A stretch of DNA of 64,000 bases from an uncultured Bacteroidales bacterium (GCA_902776455.1 CACYQI010000011.1:28866-92865); one strand, 5' to 3'. Counted from the stretch's first letter, positions 23,797 to 32,807 are shown. Program-made: numbers and translations. Notes: generated from the letters alone by a model not told the origin.

Positions 23797-25227
23797 ATGA
23801 GTCAGAGAAACCAACAGATACAGGAACAGTCGCAGACGCAAGGGCAGGTGCAGGTGCAGCAGATGTTGCCGCAGCAAGTGCTGCTCGTCCGCCTGACAGA
23901 GATGCCCGTCGAGGCGCTACAGCACCGCGTGGAGCTGGAGCGCATGGAGAACCCTTGGCTGGAAGCCTCGCCCGACCCCTCCGAAGGGGAGAATGGCGGA
24001 GAGGGAGGCGATTCGTTCTCCCCTCCTTCTGAGGAGGCGGGGGAGGCTGCTGAAGCTCTCTACGACTACCGCTCGGAGGACGATGTGCCCGACTTCATCA
24101 ACGGCCCCAGCCACAGCAACAATGCGGCCGAGTTCATGGCCTACGATGATACGCTTTCGCTAACCGACCGTCTGCGCGAACAGATGGCAGACTTCGAGCT
24201 TACCGACCACGAGAAGGAACTCATGGAGTACCTCATCGGCTCGCTCGACGAAGACGGGCTTCTGGGGAAGTCGCTCGCCATCCTTGCCGACGAGGCAGAG
24301 ATTTACCAGGGCATCAACACGAGTGCCGAGGAGCTGGAGAAGGTACTGAAGGTGCTCCAGCAGTTCGACCCTCCCGGCATCGGAGCGCGTTCGCTGCAGG
24401 AATGCCTGCTCATACAGGTCGAGAGGGACGAAAACATCCCCGGCCGCGACCTGCTCATCAAGATGTTGGGCAAGTACTTCGACGACTTCATCCACAAGCG
24501 CTGGCAGCGGATAGGGCAGCGGCTGCACATCGGCGAAGCACAGGTGGAACAGCTGCAACGCGAGATTCTGCGGCTCAACCCGCGGCCCGGAGGCTCCGTC
24601 GGAGCCAAGACTGCCGACCGCACACAAAGCATCCAGCCCGACTTCCTGGTCGATACCGACGAGGACGGCACCATCACCGTCACCCTCACCCGTGGCAACC
24701 AGCCGTCGCTCATCATCAGTCCCGATGCCGACGGACAGAAGGACGCCTTCGTCCGCCAGTACGTGGAACGGGGCCAGATGTTCATCACAGCCCTTCAGCA
24801 ACGCGCCGAGACGATGACACGCACCATGCAGGCCATCGTCAAACTGCAGAAACCCTTCTTCCAGACTGGCGACGAGACACAGCTGCGCCCCATGCGGCTC
24901 GAAGATGTGGCTAACGTCACCGGCTACGACATCAGCACCATCAGCCGCGTTGCCAACAGCAAGTACGTCGAGACAACCTTCGGCACCTATCCGCTGAAAT
25001 GGTTCTTCACGCACCGTGCCACGCAGAACAAAGAGGGCGACGACGTCACGGCGCGGCAATTGATGGCGAGCCTGCGCCGCCTCGTCGATGAGGAGGACAA
25101 GCGGCAGCCCTACAGCGACGAGCGACTCACGCAGTTGCTTCAGCAGGAAGGCTTCAGCATAGCCCGCCGCACCATCGCCAAGTATCGGGAACAAATGGGC
25201 ATCCCCGTGGCAAGAATGAGGAAGTAG
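23797..25227 (+). CDS. rpoN: RpoN, RNA polymerase sigma-54 factor
   Basis: 476 residues. Region I is Gln-rich (~5-55; QMLPQQVLLVRLTEMPVEALQHRVELERMENPWLEA). The core-binding region spans ~125-290 (LREQMADFELTDHEKELMEYLIGSLDEDGLL). A central helix-turn-helix includes EDVANVTGYDISTISRVANSKYV. The RpoN box is at the C-terminus (ARRTIAKYREQMGIPVARMRK). It needs AAA+ enhancer-binding activators to open promoters. Residues ~58-83 are encoded by a GC-rich hairpin repeat that falls in the variable acidic Region II, where extra sequence is tolerated. Confidence 0.96.
   Translation: MSQRNQQIQEQSQTQGQVQVQQMLPQQVLLVRLTEMPVEALQHRVELERMENPWLEASPDPSEGENGGEGGDSFSPPSEEAGEAAEALYDYRSEDDVPDFINGPSHSNNAAEFMAYDDTLSLTDRLREQMADFELTDHEKELMEYLIGSLDEDGLLGKSLAILADEAEIYQGINTSAEELEKVLKVLQQFDPPGIGARSLQECLLIQVERDENIPGRDLLIKMLGKYFDDFIHKRWQRIGQRLHIGEAQVEQLQREILRLNPRPGGSVGAKTADRTQSIQPDFLVDTDEDGTITVTLTRGNQPSLIISPDADGQKDAFVRQYVERGQMFITALQQRAETMTRTMQAIVKLQKPFFQTGDETQLRPMRLEDVANVTGYDISTISRVANSKYVETTFGTYPLKWFFTHRATQNKEGDDVTARQLMASLRRLVDEEDKRQPYSDERLTQLLQQEGFSIARRTIAKYREQMGIPVARMRK
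23968..24046. repeat. GC-rich hairpin repeat inside rpoN
   Basis: Left CCCCTCCGAAGGGGAG, right CTCCCCTCCTTCTGAGGAGG plus CGGGGGAGG. It is in frame and encodes PSEGENGGEGG and PPSEEAGEAA. Confidence 0.75.
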
Positions 25228-25239
25228 GGATTTCGAAGA

Positions 25240-25369
25240 TAAGAGGAGAGGTAAGGGGTTAGAGGTAAGAGGTAAGAGAATACTTTAGCTCCGAAGCCAA
25301 CATCCCAAGCAATCCTCTAACCACAAACACCTAACACCTAACCACTAAACATTCAATAGTAAACAGTAA
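25240..25369. repeat. Word hairpin GAGGTAAG / CTAACACC
   Basis: The left arm is GAGGTAAGGGGTTAGAGGTA plus AGAGGTAAGAG; the right arm is CCTCTAACCACAAACACCTA plus ACACCTAACC. It fills the gap between rpoN and the PAP2 gene. The final words (AATAGTAAACAGTAAATG) supply the next start codon. Confidence 0.7.
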
Positions 25370-25981
25370 ATGCGAGGGCTTTTATTCATAGCACGCATCT
25401 TCTCGACAGTCTTCCGACCGTCGTACTACCCCACCGTCGGCATCCTCATCCTGCTCAGCTTCACCTATCTGAGCCTCTTCCCCTGGACCTTCAAACTGTG
25501 GATACTCGGGCTTGTCTATGTCTTCACCTATTGCCTGCCGGCCCTCGGCATCTACATGTTCCGCCGCCTGCACGGGTGGAGTTTGTCCGAACTGCGTGTC
25601 CGACACAAGCGTGCCGTGCCTTACATTATTTATATATGCTGTTACCTCTGCCTCATGCACATCTTTTCTGCCACCCACATGCCACACTTCCTGATGGCCA
25701 TCGTCGGCATATCGCTGCTCATCAGCTGCGCGTGCATCGTCGTCAATATATGGTGGAAGGTGAGCATGCACTCGGCGGGTGCCGGCGGCGTCATCGGAGC
25801 ATTGGTAGCCTATGCAGCCATCTTCGACTTCAACCCCGTGTGGTGGCTCTCGCTGGCCATCCTTGTGGCGGGCATGGTAATGACGAGCCGCATGCTTCTC
25901 CGGCAGCATACCCTGGCGCAAGTGCTCGGGGGAACGCTCATCGGCATAGCCTGCGGCATAGTGGGAACCGTGTTGATGTAG
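25370..25981 (+). CDS. PAP2-superfamily membrane phosphatase
   Basis: 203 residues with about six membrane helices. The PAP2 motifs are reduced but visible: SMHSAGAGGVIGAL (the PSGH-like motif) and SRMLLRQHTLAQVLGGTLIG (the R-x5-H-x3 motif). Such proteins remove phosphate from lipid phosphates in the inner membrane, for instance undecaprenyl-PP or phosphatidate; the substrate here is unknown. A PAP2 gene following rpoN is a Bacteroides arrangement as I recall it. The ATG at 25370 lies inside the preceding word tract. Confidence 0.85.
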   Translation: MRGLLFIARIFSTVFRPSYYPTVGILILLSFTYLSLFPWTFKLWILGLVYVFTYCLPALGIYMFRRLHGWSLSELRVRHKRAVPYIIYICCYLCLMHIFSATHMPHFLMAIVGISLLISCACIVVNIWWKVSMHSAGAGGVIGALVAYAAIFDFNPVWWLSLAILVAGMVMTSRMLLRQHTLAQVLGGTLIGIACGIVGTVLM

Positions 25982-25982
25982 C

Positions 25983-27074
25983 TTAGAACTGCGGGCGATT
26001 CACAATCCACGTCGGGTGGGAAGTGGGTTGCCCCTTGTGATCGACGAAAGTCAGCCTGCCTTCGATATCCTTCAGCTCCATAAGAATCATGGGACGCGGA
26101 CGGTAGTCACCGCGACGCGGAATGAGGCCTTCGCAGTGGGAGTGCATAATCATGAATATCCGGCCTGCCTTGTCTGTGACGATCTCCCCGTTGTGTCCGG
26201 CGCCGTTCAGTATGGCATCGGGGCTTTCGGAGGTCAGCACAGGCTCCGGCTCACTCCATCCCAAGAAGAGACTCTCCGAGGTGCTGAGGCAAAGAGTGTA
26301 CTCGTAGTTGTTGAAATGATTCTTCGAGCAGAAGAAATAGTACAGCCCGTTGTGCTTGTAGATGTAGCCTCCTTCGTAGGCCGTCGTGATGTAGTGCGGC
26401 CTGCTCCCCTTGGCGTAGTGGATTCCGTCGGCAGAGAGTTCGCGGATGAAGTTGCCCTTGCTGTTCACGTCCCCATAGACGAGATAGTGCCTGCCGTCGT
26501 CGTCGAGGAAGTACTGTCCGTCCTGCGGGGTGGGATGCTCCGGTGTGCCGACGTTCAGGGTGTTGGCGTAGCGGAAAGGACTGTCGATGTTGTCGGCCAC
26601 GAGAACCACTTGGCGGTCGTTCTCCATCGACACGAAGAGGGTGAGATAGACCACGAGGCGGCCCTGAATGAGTGCAGGGGAGGGTGCCCAGTAGTTGATG
26701 TTCTGCTTGCCTGCTCCTGTTTTCATGGGGTCGGGCTTTCCGTCGCCGAAGGGGTCGTGGGGAGTAGGACCGGGGAACATGTCGCGGTAGAACGTCCAGT
26801 CGGCCAGGTCGCGGCTGCGGTAGATCTTGATGGGGAAGCCCGTCTTGAAGCAGTAGAACCAGTCGTCTATCTTGACGATCGACGGGTCGGGGCAGTCGAA
26901 GTCGGTCACAGGGTTCACGACTACGGTCTTAGAAGGCATGTCCTTGCGGAGCTGAAAGAGTGCTTTCTCGCCTTCTGTCTGCGCCTGGAGAGGCAGAGGC
27001 GCAAAGGAGAAAAGGAAAAAAAGCACAAAGGTGAGAAGGTAAAAAAAGAGGGTTCGCCGAATAAAAGTTTGCAT
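25983..27074 (-). CDS. Glycoside hydrolase family 43 enzyme
   Basis: 363 residues with a signal peptide (RTLFFYLLTFVLFFLFSFAPLPLQAQ). It has a five-bladed-propeller GH43 layout: the catalytic base is in DFDCPDPSIVKIDDWFY, the pKa-modulating Asp is probably near YWAPSPALIQGRLVVYLT, and the acid Glu is in YEGGYIYKHNGLYYFFCS. These enzymes act on arabinose or xylose side chains of plant polysaccharides; no SusC/SusD pair is next to it. It is convergent with the PAP2 gene with almost no gap. Confidence 0.9.
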   Translation of the reverse strand: MQTFIRRTLFFYLLTFVLFFLFSFAPLPLQAQTEGEKALFQLRKDMPSKTVVVNPVTDFDCPDPSIVKIDDWFYCFKTGFPIKIYRSRDLADWTFYRDMFPGPTPHDPFGDGKPDPMKTGAGKQNINYWAPSPALIQGRLVVYLTLFVSMENDRQVVLVADNIDSPFRYANTLNVGTPEHPTPQDGQYFLDDDGRHYLVYGDVNSKGNFIRELSADGIHYAKGSRPHYITTAYEGGYIYKHNGLYYFFCSKNHFNNYEYTLCLSTSESLFLGWSEPEPVLTSESPDAILNGAGHNGEIVTDKAGRIFMIMHSHCEGLIPRRGDYRPRPMILMELKDIEGRLTFVDHKGQPTSHPTWIVNRPQF

Positions 27075-27184
27075 ATCTGTTTGTTGTTTCTGCTAAAAGA
27101 TAAAAAGATATCTAATTATTATTAACTACTTAAAATCAGGTAAAGCAGAACTCCACAAACGAAATGGCGAACCCTCCCATGTCT

Positions 27185-28408
27185 CTACCATCCGGTTTCT
27201 GCCCAGCCCGTGGCCGCGTACCACGAGGTCTTGCGGAAGTCTTCGTTCCAGCCGTAAGCGCTATACACTGCCAATGGGACGAACATCGACACGCCGCCAT
27301 AGCTATCGGGGTCTGCCACTGTGGCATGATGATTTGGGGCATATTGAGGAAGAATTATGTTGGTGTACCATTTATTTGTATTAGAGAGAGAGTACCGGAC
27401 AGCTTGGTTATATATATCATCCCAGGCAGCGAAGTCTTCATCGGGCAAAAGCCGGCGCATCGTAGTACGCATGTCATAGAAATAGTTGTATTTCACTAAG
27501 TCTGTGCAATAGAACTGGAATCCAGTAGGACTCCACTCGGTATGGTTCATATATAAGGGAATCAGGTATTGACCTGTTGCTTCAGCAAGCGCATCGAGCT
27601 TCGAGCAGTCGATGCAGGAGAGCAGTACACCCGGATAGTAAAAACCGTAGTATTCACCCGGATAGCCACTGTCATAACCATTGACTATACCCATTGCGTC
27701 GCCTTTGCAGAGAGCTTCCATGACTTTGTAGTAAGGGGCACCCGGTCCTGGAATCTCAGCTGGAGAACCGACAATGTAGTTTGCCAAGTCTTTGAGCTCG
27801 TATGCCACCTCGATGCATTGCATGAAGCAGGCATCGAAGAAGATGTAGTCGAACTTAGGCAGCTGTGCGAGCACGTCGCGCAAGACGGGGATTTCCATCT
27901 CCTTCTTCTCCAGTGCAGCGGTATCTGCATGCTCGTCTTTCCCAAAGGTTTTTTGCCTTGAAGATTGTCGTTCTGGCGACCACCCCGAAGCGTGCGACCA
28001 AAAGGTGATGCCGAAGTGCCGGGCAGGGAAATTAGTCTCTATCTCCTGGAGAATGTTAAGCATCACCAGCGAGTCGGTGCTGCATAGTGGTTCCGAGTAT
28101 CGCTTCCACGGCTTCATGCCCTCCTTTGCGGACAGTTCGTAGATAGCAGACCTGTTATCACCGCCATCGATGAAGATCACGACGTTAACGTCCTGGGGTA
28201 TCAAGTTCTTGCCTCTTACCATCTCAATGGTGTCCCCTCGGACAGCAGCAGAGAGCGAATTGTCGGCAGCCATATAGATGATGACGGTCCGTTCGGCCTC
28301 TACACGGGGCTGTGGCTCCGGATTTACTGGGGGGATGATTTCTTCGCGGCATCCAAACAGCAAGAGCACATTAAAAAAAACAATAGTGTATAGGCAAAAC
28401 CTTTTCAT
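27185..28408 (-). CDS. Clostripain-family (C11) cysteine protease lipoprotein
   Basis: 407 residues with a lipobox (LLLFGC, Cys20). Clostripain motifs: an N-terminal strand RTVIIYMAADNSLS, the catalytic His in FGITFWSHASGW, and the catalytic Cys in YIFFDACFMQCIEVAYELKDL. A conserved C-terminal block includes PLYMNHTEWSPTGF. It probably cleaves after Arg or Lys at the cell surface or in the periplasm. Its promoter (28414-28444) ends six bases before the ATG, so the mRNA should be leaderless or nearly so. Confidence 0.9.
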   Translation of the reverse strand: MKRFCLYTIVFFNVLLLFGCREEIIPPVNPEPQPRVEAERTVIIYMAADNSLSAAVRGDTIEMVRGKNLIPQDVNVVIFIDGGDNRSAIYELSAKEGMKPWKRYSEPLCSTDSLVMLNILQEIETNFPARHFGITFWSHASGWSPERQSSRQKTFGKDEHADTAALEKKEMEIPVLRDVLAQLPKFDYIFFDACFMQCIEVAYELKDLANYIVGSPAEIPGPGAPYYKVMEALCKGDAMGIVNGYDSGYPGEYYGFYYPGVLLSCIDCSKLDALAEATGQYLIPLYMNHTEWSPTGFQFYCTDLVKYNYFYDMRTTMRRLLPDEDFAAWDDIYNQAVRYSLSNTNKWYTNIILPQYAPNHHATVADPDSYGGVSMFVPLAVYSAYGWNEDFRKTSWYAATGWAETGW

Positions 28409-28413
28409 GGGCG

Positions 28414-28444
28414 CAAAGTTACGACTTTTTAGAGGAAAAGCAAA
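28414..28444 (-). promoter_or_regulatory. Promoter giving a leaderless mRNA for the clostripain gene
   Basis: On the minus strand, -33 TTTG (28441-28444) and -7 TAACTTTG (28414-28421) are separated by 19 bp. The ATG is at 28408, where transcription should begin. Confidence 0.7.
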
Positions 28445-28546
28445 CAGCGAAAAGCAAAAAAAATAAAAAAGAAGACAACATTGTAACTTTTCGCTTTTGT
28501 TTCAGCGTTTTTGGTGACAGCACAGCGGGGGAAAAACCGCTCCGCA

Positions 28547-28650
28547 AGAGGGGTGGTTTCACGCTCCAGCAAGCGAAGGCCGATGCTACAGCAAGCGAAA
28601 GCCTACGCTCCAGCAAGCGCGGGCCGATGCTCCAGCAAGCGTGGGCACAC
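28547..28650. repeat. CTCCAGCAAGCG array
   Basis: Five CTCCAGCAAGCG/CTACAGCAAGCG units are joined by AAGGCCGATG, AAAGCCTACG or CGGGCCGATG linkers. The array lies between the clostripain and kinase genes; the rest of that gap shows no gene. Confidence 0.75.
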
Positions 28651-28703
28651 TCTTTTCGGTCCCGACACAATAAGCGGGCACTTCTTTCCGTTATTATATT
28701 GGT

Positions 28704-29861
28704 ATGCAGTGGATAAACAGAATACGTCAGGTGAAGATCGTCCTGGTCGTGCTGGCCGTAGTGCTCAGCGTGGCCTCGCTCGTCGTCTCTAATTTCCTGG
28801 TGCGCGACCTCAAGGTGGAGGAGCAGCGCAAAATGGAGATTTGGGCGGAGGCTATGCGCTCGCTCAACAATGCCGACGAGACGACCGACCTCACCCTCGT
28901 GCTGACGGTGCTCAACTCGAACAACACCATTCCCGTCGTGGTGCTCAACAGCGACGGCCGTGTGCAGGAGTACCGCAACATGGAGGTGAGGGGGGCTTCG
29001 GACACTTCGCTCGACGATGCCGTGCTGCGCGAGGCCCTGTCCATGAAAAACGCAGGAAGAGTCATCCGCATCGACTTCGGCCACTCCGACTACATGGAGA
29101 TCTGCTATGCCGACAGCCTCATTCTGCGCCGCCTCGCCTGGTGGCCCTATGTCCAGCTCGGCGTGGTGCTCATCTTCGTCGTGGTCGCCATCTTCGCCCT
29201 CCTCAGCAGCAAGAGGGCTGAGCAGAACAAGGTGTGGGTGGGCCTGAGCAAGGAGACGGCCCACCAATTGGGCACGCCCATCAGCTCACTCATGGCGTGG
29301 CACGAAGTGCTTCGCGAGACGTACCCCGACGACCCTCTGCTCCCCGAGATGGGGAAGGACGTGCAGCGCCTGCAACGCATCGCAGAACGCTTCAGCAAGA
29401 TAGGCTCGCAGCCCGAACCGAAGCCCGAGAACCTCAACGAGGTGCTGGCAAGCGTGGTGCAGTACATCAGCCGCCGCACACCCGGCCGCATCACGATGAA
29501 CTGCAACCTGCCCGACGAGCCTCTCATCGCTCCCGTCAGCGCCCCCCTCTTCGAATGGGTCATAGAAAACCTCTGCAAGAACGCCATCGACGCCATGGAG
29601 GGCAAGGGAAGCATCACCCTGACCGCCCGCGAAGAACCCGACTGCTTCAGCGTGGAAGTCAGCGACACCGGCAAGGGCATCCCCAAGAACCGTTTCGGCT
29701 CCGTCTTCACCCCAGGCTACACCACGAAAAAACGCGGATGGGGACTGGGACTCTCGCTCGCCAAACGCATCGTCGAGGAATATCACAACGGACGCATTTT
29801 CGTCAAGAATTCCGAGCTGGGGAAGGGCACGACCTTCCGCGTAGAACTCAAAAAACACTGA
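28704..29861 (+). CDS. Sensor histidine kinase
   Basis: 385 residues. Two membrane helices (~11-33 and ~147-168) flank a ~110-residue periplasmic domain. The H-box is LSKETAHQLGTPISSLMAW. A DHp helix follows (EMGKDVQRLQRIAERFSKIG), then an ATPase domain with N-box ENLCKNAIDAME and G-boxes VSDTGKGIPKNRFGSVFTPGY and RGWGLGLSLAKRIVEEYH. No response regulator lies next to it. It is divergent from the clostripain gene; whether the two are linked is not shown. Confidence 0.92.
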   Translation: MQWINRIRQVKIVLVVLAVVLSVASLVVSNFLVRDLKVEEQRKMEIWAEAMRSLNNADETTDLTLVLTVLNSNNTIPVVVLNSDGRVQEYRNMEVRGASDTSLDDAVLREALSMKNAGRVIRIDFGHSDYMEICYADSLILRRLAWWPYVQLGVVLIFVVVAIFALLSSKRAEQNKVWVGLSKETAHQLGTPISSLMAWHEVLRETYPDDPLLPEMGKDVQRLQRIAERFSKIGSQPEPKPENLNEVLASVVQYISRRTPGRITMNCNLPDEPLIAPVSAPLFEWVIENLCKNAIDAMEGKGSITLTAREEPDCFSVEVSDTGKGIPKNRFGSVFTPGYTTKKRGWGLGLSLAKRIVEEYHNGRIFVKNSELGKGTTFRVELKKH

Positions 29862-29909
29862 TAAGGCATTTTTTTCCACACAATTCTTCACCTTTTCAAC
29901 TTTTTTTCG

Positions 29910-29917
29910 TAATTTTG
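29910..29917 (+). promoter_or_regulatory. -7 box TAATTTTG for DUF177-rpmF
   Basis: The -7 box ends seven bases before the DUF177 ATG at 29925, so the transcript has almost no leader. Confidence 0.55.
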
Positions 29918-29924
29918 CAGCCCG

Positions 29925-30428
29925 ATGGAAAAACTGGACGGATACATAGTCGATTTGAAAGGCATGCAGAGCGATACTGTGTCGTACCACTGGCAGGCCG
30001 CAACCGACTTCTTCTCCGCCGTTCAGGGACCGGAGATAAAGCAGGGCCTGCTCGATGTAGCACTACGGGTGAAACGGACATCTTGCGCCTACGAACTGAC
30101 GTTCCAGCTCAAGGGCGAAGTGGAAGTGACGTGCGACCGCTGCCTTGAACCTATGTCCCAACCCATCGAGGCAGAGTGCCTGCTCCGCGTCAAGATGGGC
30201 GACGAGTTTGCCGACGACGGCGACGTGGTCACCATCCCCCAACGGGAAGGCACCATCAACGTGGCATGGAACATCTACGAGTTCGCAGCTCTGCAGATAC
30301 CCTTGCGGCACGTACACGCGACGTGCGAACAGCTCTATTCAGACTCCTCCGAGGAGGAGAGAATCGACCCGCGATGGGCTGAACTGAAGAAAGCAATGAA
30401 CAGTAAAACAGTAAACAGTAAATCGTAA
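29925..30428 (+). CDS. DUF177 (YceD-like) protein
   Basis: 167 residues of the DUF177 family, placed before rpmF in most bacteria. It contains a conserved CDRCL motif (VEVTCDRCLEPMSQPIEAECLLRV). YceD is linked to 23S rRNA accumulation and ribosome assembly. The acidic C-terminal part (YSDSSEEERIDPRWAELKK) is usual. The last residues (NSKTVNSKS) come from an AACAGTAAA word tract. rpmF starts 21 bp after the stop. Confidence 0.9.
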   Translation: MEKLDGYIVDLKGMQSDTVSYHWQAATDFFSAVQGPEIKQGLLDVALRVKRTSCAYELTFQLKGEVEVTCDRCLEPMSQPIEAECLLRVKMGDEFADDGDVVTIPQREGTINVAWNIYEFAALQIPLRHVHATCEQLYSDSSEEERIDPRWAELKKAMNSKTVNSKS

Positions 30429-30449
30429 ATCATTAAATAACAAATAACT

Positions 30450-30629
30450 ATGGCACATCCTAAAAGAAGACAGTCCAAGACTAGGACCCTCAAAAGAAGA
30501 ACACACGACAATGCTGTAGCTCCCGCACTGGCAGTATGCCCCAACTGCGGCGAGTTCCACATCTATCACACCGTTTGCCCTGCCTGCGGATACTATCGCG
30601 GCAAGGTAGCCATCGAAAAGGAAGCTTAA
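30450..30629 (+). CDS. rpmF: Ribosomal protein bL32
   Basis: 59 residues starting MAHPKRRQSKTRTLKRRTHD. It has the bL32 zinc ribbon with cysteines at 30, 33, 43 and 46 (CPNCGEFHIYHTVCPACGYY). It is part of the 50S subunit. It lies between DUF177 and fabH in the conserved order. A word hairpin follows the stop. Confidence 0.97.
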   Translation: MAHPKRRQSKTRTLKRRTHDNAVAPALAVCPNCGEFHIYHTVCPACGYYRGKVAIEKEA

Positions 30630-30631
30630 TA

Positions 30632-30735
30632 AAAGTTGAAGAGTTTGAAAGGTGATAAGGTAAAAAGGAACAATAGTTGAAACACGTTTTTCAATTCTTC
30701 GCCTTTTCGCCTTCTCACCTTTTTCGTACTTGCTA
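30632..30735. repeat. Word hairpin AAAGGTGATAAGG / CCTTCTCACCTTT
   Basis: The left arm is GAAAGGTGATAAGGTAAAAA; the right arm is CGCCTTTTCGCCTTCTCACC plus TTTTTCG, with a loop around ACACGTTTTTCAATT. It fills the rpmF-fabH gap and may also act as a terminator. Confidence 0.7.
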
Positions 30736-30736
30736 A

Positions 30737-31828
30737 ATGGAAAAGATAAATGCCGTAATAACCGGCGTGGGCGGGTATGTGCCCGACTATATCCTTGACA
30801 ATGAGGAGATGTCGCGGATAGTAGATACCAGCGACGAGTGGATAATGGAACGTATCGGCGTCAAGACACGCCACATCCTCAAGCCCGAACAGGGCAGCGG
30901 CACGTCGTACCTGATGACACGGGCCGTGCGGCAGCTCCTGCGAAAGACGGAAGCCGACCCCAGCTCCGTGGAACTTGTCATCTGTGCCACCACTACGCCC
31001 GACTATCATTTCCCCTCAACGGCATCCCTCGTCATCGGCAACTGCGGCCTCACCAGCGCCTTCGGCTTCGACATGGAAGCTGCCTGTGCAGGCTTCCTCT
31101 ATGCCCTCGAAGCCGGTGCAAACTACATACGCTCAGGCCGATACAAGCGCATCATCGTCTGCGGAGGCGACCACATGAGCTCCATGACCAATTACGAGGA
31201 CCGCAACTCGTGCCCCATCTTCGGCGACGGAGCAGCATGCGTCATGATGGAAGCCACAACAGAAGAAGTGGGACTCATCGACGGCTACTACCGCGTAGAT
31301 GGGCAGGGCTTCCAGAACCTCCACATGGCAGCCGGCGGCTCCGCCAAAATGCCAAGCCACGAGACTGTGGATGCACGTCAACACTTCGTCTATCAGGAAG
31401 GACGCGCCGTCTATAAGCACGCCGTCCTCGACATGACCTCCGCCGTCAAGACCATCGCTAAGCGCAACAACCTCTCGGGAGACGACATCACCTGGCTCGT
31501 GCCACATCAGGCCAACATCAACATCGAAGTATCCGTAGCCAACCGCATCGGCATCGACGAAAAGCACGTCATGGTCAACATCGACCACATGGCCAACACC
31601 TCCGGCGGCACGCTGCCCCTCTGCCTGTGGGAGTACGAACCGCAGCTCAAGAAAGGCGACAAAATCGTCTTCACCGCTTTCGGTGCCGGCTTCACCTGGG
31701 GCGCAAGCTACATGATCTGGGGCTACGACGGTGCTCAGGAAGCTGCCAAAGAGCCTGCACAGTTCTATAAGGAAGGCCTCATGACACGCGAAGAATGGAG
31801 AAAATTAAGAATGAAGAATGAAGAATGA
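30737..31828 (+). CDS. fabH: FabH, 3-oxoacyl-ACP synthase III
   Basis: 363 residues; condenses acyl-CoA with malonyl-ACP to begin fatty acid synthesis. The catalytic triad is Cys117 (EAACAGFLYALEAG), His257 (WLVPHQANIN) and Asn287 (HMANTSGGT). The family body ends near LMTREEWRKL; the last residues (RMKNEE) and the stop are encoded by the AGAATGAAGAATGAAG word of the following hairpin. Confidence 0.95.
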   Translation: MEKINAVITGVGGYVPDYILDNEEMSRIVDTSDEWIMERIGVKTRHILKPEQGSGTSYLMTRAVRQLLRKTEADPSSVELVICATTTPDYHFPSTASLVIGNCGLTSAFGFDMEAACAGFLYALEAGANYIRSGRYKRIIVCGGDHMSSMTNYEDRNSCPIFGDGAACVMMEATTEEVGLIDGYYRVDGQGFQNLHMAAGGSAKMPSHETVDARQHFVYQEGRAVYKHAVLDMTSAVKTIAKRNNLSGDDITWLVPHQANINIEVSVANRIGIDEKHVMVNIDHMANTSGGTLPLCLWEYEPQLKKGDKIVFTAFGAGFTWGASYMIWGYDGAQEAAKEPAQFYKEGLMTREEWRKLRMKNEE

Positions 31829-31925
31829 AGAATTTGCTGCCGCTTCTAAAAGCATTAAATAATTTGCGGAGAAACATGGCGGCAGCAAATTCTTCACTCT
31901 TCATTCTTCATTCTTCATTATAATT
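31803..31925. repeat. Long word hairpin ATGAAGAATGAAGAA / TTCTTCATTCTTCAT
   Basis: The left arm is AGAATGAAGAATGAAGAATG plus AAGAATTTGCTGCCGC. The right arm starts GCGGCAGCAAATTCTTCACT and continues CTTCATTCTTCATTCTTC. They are near-perfect complements over ~35 bp. The left arm contains the fabH stop and the right arm ends four bases before era. Confidence 0.9.
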
Positions 31926-32807
31926 ATGTTCAAGTCCGGCTTTGTTAATATCGTAGGCAACCCGAATGTCGGGAAGTCAACCCTTATGAATCTCCTCGTC
32001 GGGGAACGCATCTCTATTGCTACCTTCAAGGCACAGACCACACGTCACCGCATCATGGGCATCCTCAACACACCCGAGATGCAGATTTGTTTCAGCGATA
32101 CACCGGGCGTCCTGAAGCCCAACTACAAGCTGCAGGAGCAGATGCTCCAGTTCAGCGAGAGTGCCTTGCAGGACGCCGACGTACTCCTCTACGTCACCGA
32201 CATGGTGGAGACGCCCGACAAGAACAGCGACTTCCTCGACAAGGTGAAGCGCATGACCGTCCCCGTCCTCGTCCTCATCAACAAGATAGACCTCAGCGAC
32301 CAGAAGGCTCTGACTGAGAAGGTAGAACTTTGGCACGAGGCTTTGCCCGAAGCGGAGATAGTGCCTATCAGCGCCCTGCACCGCTTCAACGTCGATAACG
32401 TGCTGAAGCGCATCGGGGAACTCCTGCCCGAATCGCCCGCCTACTTCGACAAAGACCAGTGGACCGACAAGCCTGCACGCTTCTTCGTCACCGAAATCAT
32501 CCGCGAGAAGATACTCCTCTACTACGACAAGGAAATACCCTACAGCGTGGAAGTCGTAGTGGAGCAGTTCAAGGAGACAGACCGGAACATCCGCATCAGC
32601 GCTGTCATCTTCGTGGAGCGCGAGAGCCAGAAGGGTATCATCATCGGGCACGGAGGCGTTGCCCTCAAGCGCGTCAGCACCGAGGCACGCAAGAGCCTGG
32701 AGAAGTTCTTCGGCAAGAGCATCTTCCTCGAAGTGTTTGTCAAGGTCGATAAGGACTGGCGCCAGAGCGACCGCGCCATGAAGGCCTACGGATACAACTT
32801 GGATTGA
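31926..32807 (+). CDS. era: Era GTPase
   Basis: 293 residues. GTPase motifs are G1 GNPNVGKSTL, G2 (TTRHRIMGI), G3 DTPG and G4 NKID. A C-terminal KH domain spans ~215-293 (ESQKGIIIGHGGVALKRVSTEARKSLEKFF). Era binds the 16S rRNA 3' end and checks 30S maturation. It is in the fabH-era order common in Bacteroides. A C-rich hairpin with purN's start codon inside follows. Confidence 0.96.
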   Translation: MFKSGFVNIVGNPNVGKSTLMNLLVGERISIATFKAQTTRHRIMGILNTPEMQICFSDTPGVLKPNYKLQEQMLQFSESALQDADVLLYVTDMVETPDKNSDFLDKVKRMTVPVLVLINKIDLSDQKALTEKVELWHEALPEAEIVPISALHRFNVDNVLKRIGELLPESPAYFDKDQWTDKPARFFVTEIIREKILLYYDKEIPYSVEVVVEQFKETDRNIRISAVIFVERESQKGIIIGHGGVALKRVSTEARKSLEKFFGKSIFLEVFVKVDKDWRQSDRAMKAYGYNLD

